Origin: Serratia quinivorans
GTDB lineage: Bacteria; Pseudomonadota; Gammaproteobacteria; Enterobacterales; Enterobacteriaceae
Direction of reading: 5' to 3'
NCBI GenBank assembly: GCA_900457075.1
Contig: UGYN01000002.1
Location: 4,402,001-4,466,000, forward strand
DNA length: 64,000 nucleotides
Below, piece after piece: positions 63,327 to 64,000 of this stretch. The position numbers and the translations under genes were made by a program. Every line of letters begins with the position of its first letter. The first letter of the stretch is position 1. Below the pieces are notes generated by a model. It saw only the letters and a program-made list of their open reading frames with translations, did no database searches and was not told the origin of the DNA.

Positions 63327-64000
63327 TCAAGCGGAGTAAATGCGGTTTTTGCCCTGGGCTTTCGCCTGGTACAGTGCACTGTCCGCCTGATTGATAAAGC
63401 TCATCGGCGTGTCGTTATACATATGCGGCACCTTGGCGTAGATCCCTATGCTGATGGTGATGACGCCATGTGGGTTGCCATCATGAGGTATTTTTAGCTC
63501 CCGCACTGCTTCAATGACGCGCTCGGCGAAAATCAGTGCGCCCTGGGCGTCGGTATCCGGCAAGATGATCGCCATTTCTTCGCCGCCGTAGCGGGCCATA
63601 ATGTCGTTGCTGCGGCTGGCCATTCCCTTGAGCATTTGTCCGATCTGTTGCAGACACTGGTCGCCGGCGACGTGGCCATAGATGTCGTTATACTGCTTGA
63701 AGTAGTCAATATCCAACATCAACAGCGCCACGCTACGGTAGTTGCGTGAGGCGCGCATCAGCTCATTCTTTAAGGCGATATCAAACTGACGGCGGTTGGC
63801 CAGCCCGGTCAGGCCGTCCAGCAAGGCCAGTTCTTCCAGGGTGCGGTTGATACTGGTGAGCTGATCGCGAGTGCGCATCAGCTCGGCTTCGGTGCGCACG
63901 CTGTGGTTTATCTGACGCATCAACACCATCCCCATCGCCAACAGGATCGCCAGCAGGGTGGCACCACCCAGGGCAAACAGGCCGGAATCGTTGCGCCAAT
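63327..64000 (-). CDS. GGDEF-domain diguanylate cyclase, C-terminal part (runs off the right edge)
   Basis: 224 C-terminal residues are visible. A membrane helix (LFALGGATLLAILLAMGMVLM) leads into a short coiled linker (TRDQLTSINRTLEELALLDGLTGLANRRQFD) and a full GGDEF domain: VALLMLDIDYFKQYNDIYGHVAGDQCL (Mg/GTP site) and ARYGGEEMAIILPDT. The active-site signature is GGEEM rather than GGDEF or GGEEF. The protein makes c-di-GMP from GTP if active; the N-terminal sensor, probably periplasmic, is outside the window. I see no clear RxxD inhibitory site upstream of the signature. Confidence 0.92.
   Translation of the reverse strand, partial: WRNDSGLFALGGATLLAILLAMGMVLMRQINHSVRTEAELMRTRDQLTSINRTLEELALLDGLTGLANRRQFDIALKNELMRASRNYRSVALLMLDIDYFKQYNDIYGHVAGDQCLQQIGQMLKGMASRSNDIMARYGGEEMAIILPDTDAQGALIFAERVIEAVRELKIPHDGNPHGVITISIGIYAKVPHMYNDTPMSFINQADSALYQAKAQGKNRIYSA

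Overview
The window is a stretch of an enterobacterial chromosome, most likely a Serratia of the liquefaciens/proteamaculans type. The evidence is amn, mtfA, asparagine and serine tRNAs and yeeO (neighbours in E. coli too), full E. coli-type gene order in the phenylacetate (paa) cluster, gcd, melA, a Kdo hydroxylase of the Yersinia type and generally GC-rich coding sequence. Species is not decidable from what can be read here. There is no phage, plasmid, integrase, insertion sequence or CRISPR array.

Layout. 1-3.2 kb: 5' part of amn and opgB (periplasmic glucan decoration). 3.4-6.7 kb: TPP riboswitch followed by tenA-thiZ-thiX-thiY, a thiamine-pyrimidine salvage operon. 6.9-10.1 kb: luciferase-like monooxygenase, GlxA-type regulator and an accessory GAPDH. 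10.1-16.6 kb: an inositol-monophosphatase-like gene and an AfuABC-type ABC importer, divergent from a LacI-type regulator, with two matching operators between them. 16.8-20.8 kb: a less GC-rich block with an outer-membrane protein, a YjcS-type alkylsulfatase and a dTMP-kinase-like protein, ending at tRNA-Asn. 21-26 kb: mtfA, tRNA-Ser, a second GlxA-type regulator divergent from a secreted isochorismatase-family hydrolase, a PulS/OutS-like pilotin and the yeeO exporter. 26-31 kb: an unusual lytic polysaccharide monooxygenase-like protein, then an AraC regulator divergent from melA and a LacY-type permease. 31-34 kb: a Fur-controlled pair of very small genes and gcd. 34-40.7 kb: small regulator/enzyme pairs (LysR/cupin, glyoxalase, gabD, a 69-residue protein, GST with a PNPOx-like gene, LysR).

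40.8-44.7 kb: an amino-acid catabolic operon (alpha/beta hydrolase, RidA, aminotransferase, permease). 44.7-47.2 kb: EamA exporter and MocR regulator sharing a repeated promoter motif. 47.3-61 kb: the whole phenylacetate pathway: ligase PaaK, epoxidase PaaABCDE, isomerase PaaG, ring-opening hydrolase/dehydrogenase PaaZ, then beta-oxidation-like PaaF, PaaH and PaaJ, with thioesterase PaaI, PaaY and repressor PaaX. 61-64 kb: AAA ATPase, KdoO and a truncated diguanylate cyclase.

The most striking feature of the raw sequence is seven single-base insertions, all +1 in short homopolymers, that break the aminotransferase gene and paaJ, paaD, paaC, paaA (twice) and paaZ. They all lie between 42.7 and 59.4 kb; I noticed none in the other genes. 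They may be sequence errors or a recent loss of function. The most interesting candidate systems are the sugar-phosphate import locus with its paired operators, the Fur-regulated micro-operon, and the hydrolase-RidA-aminotransferase-permease operon.
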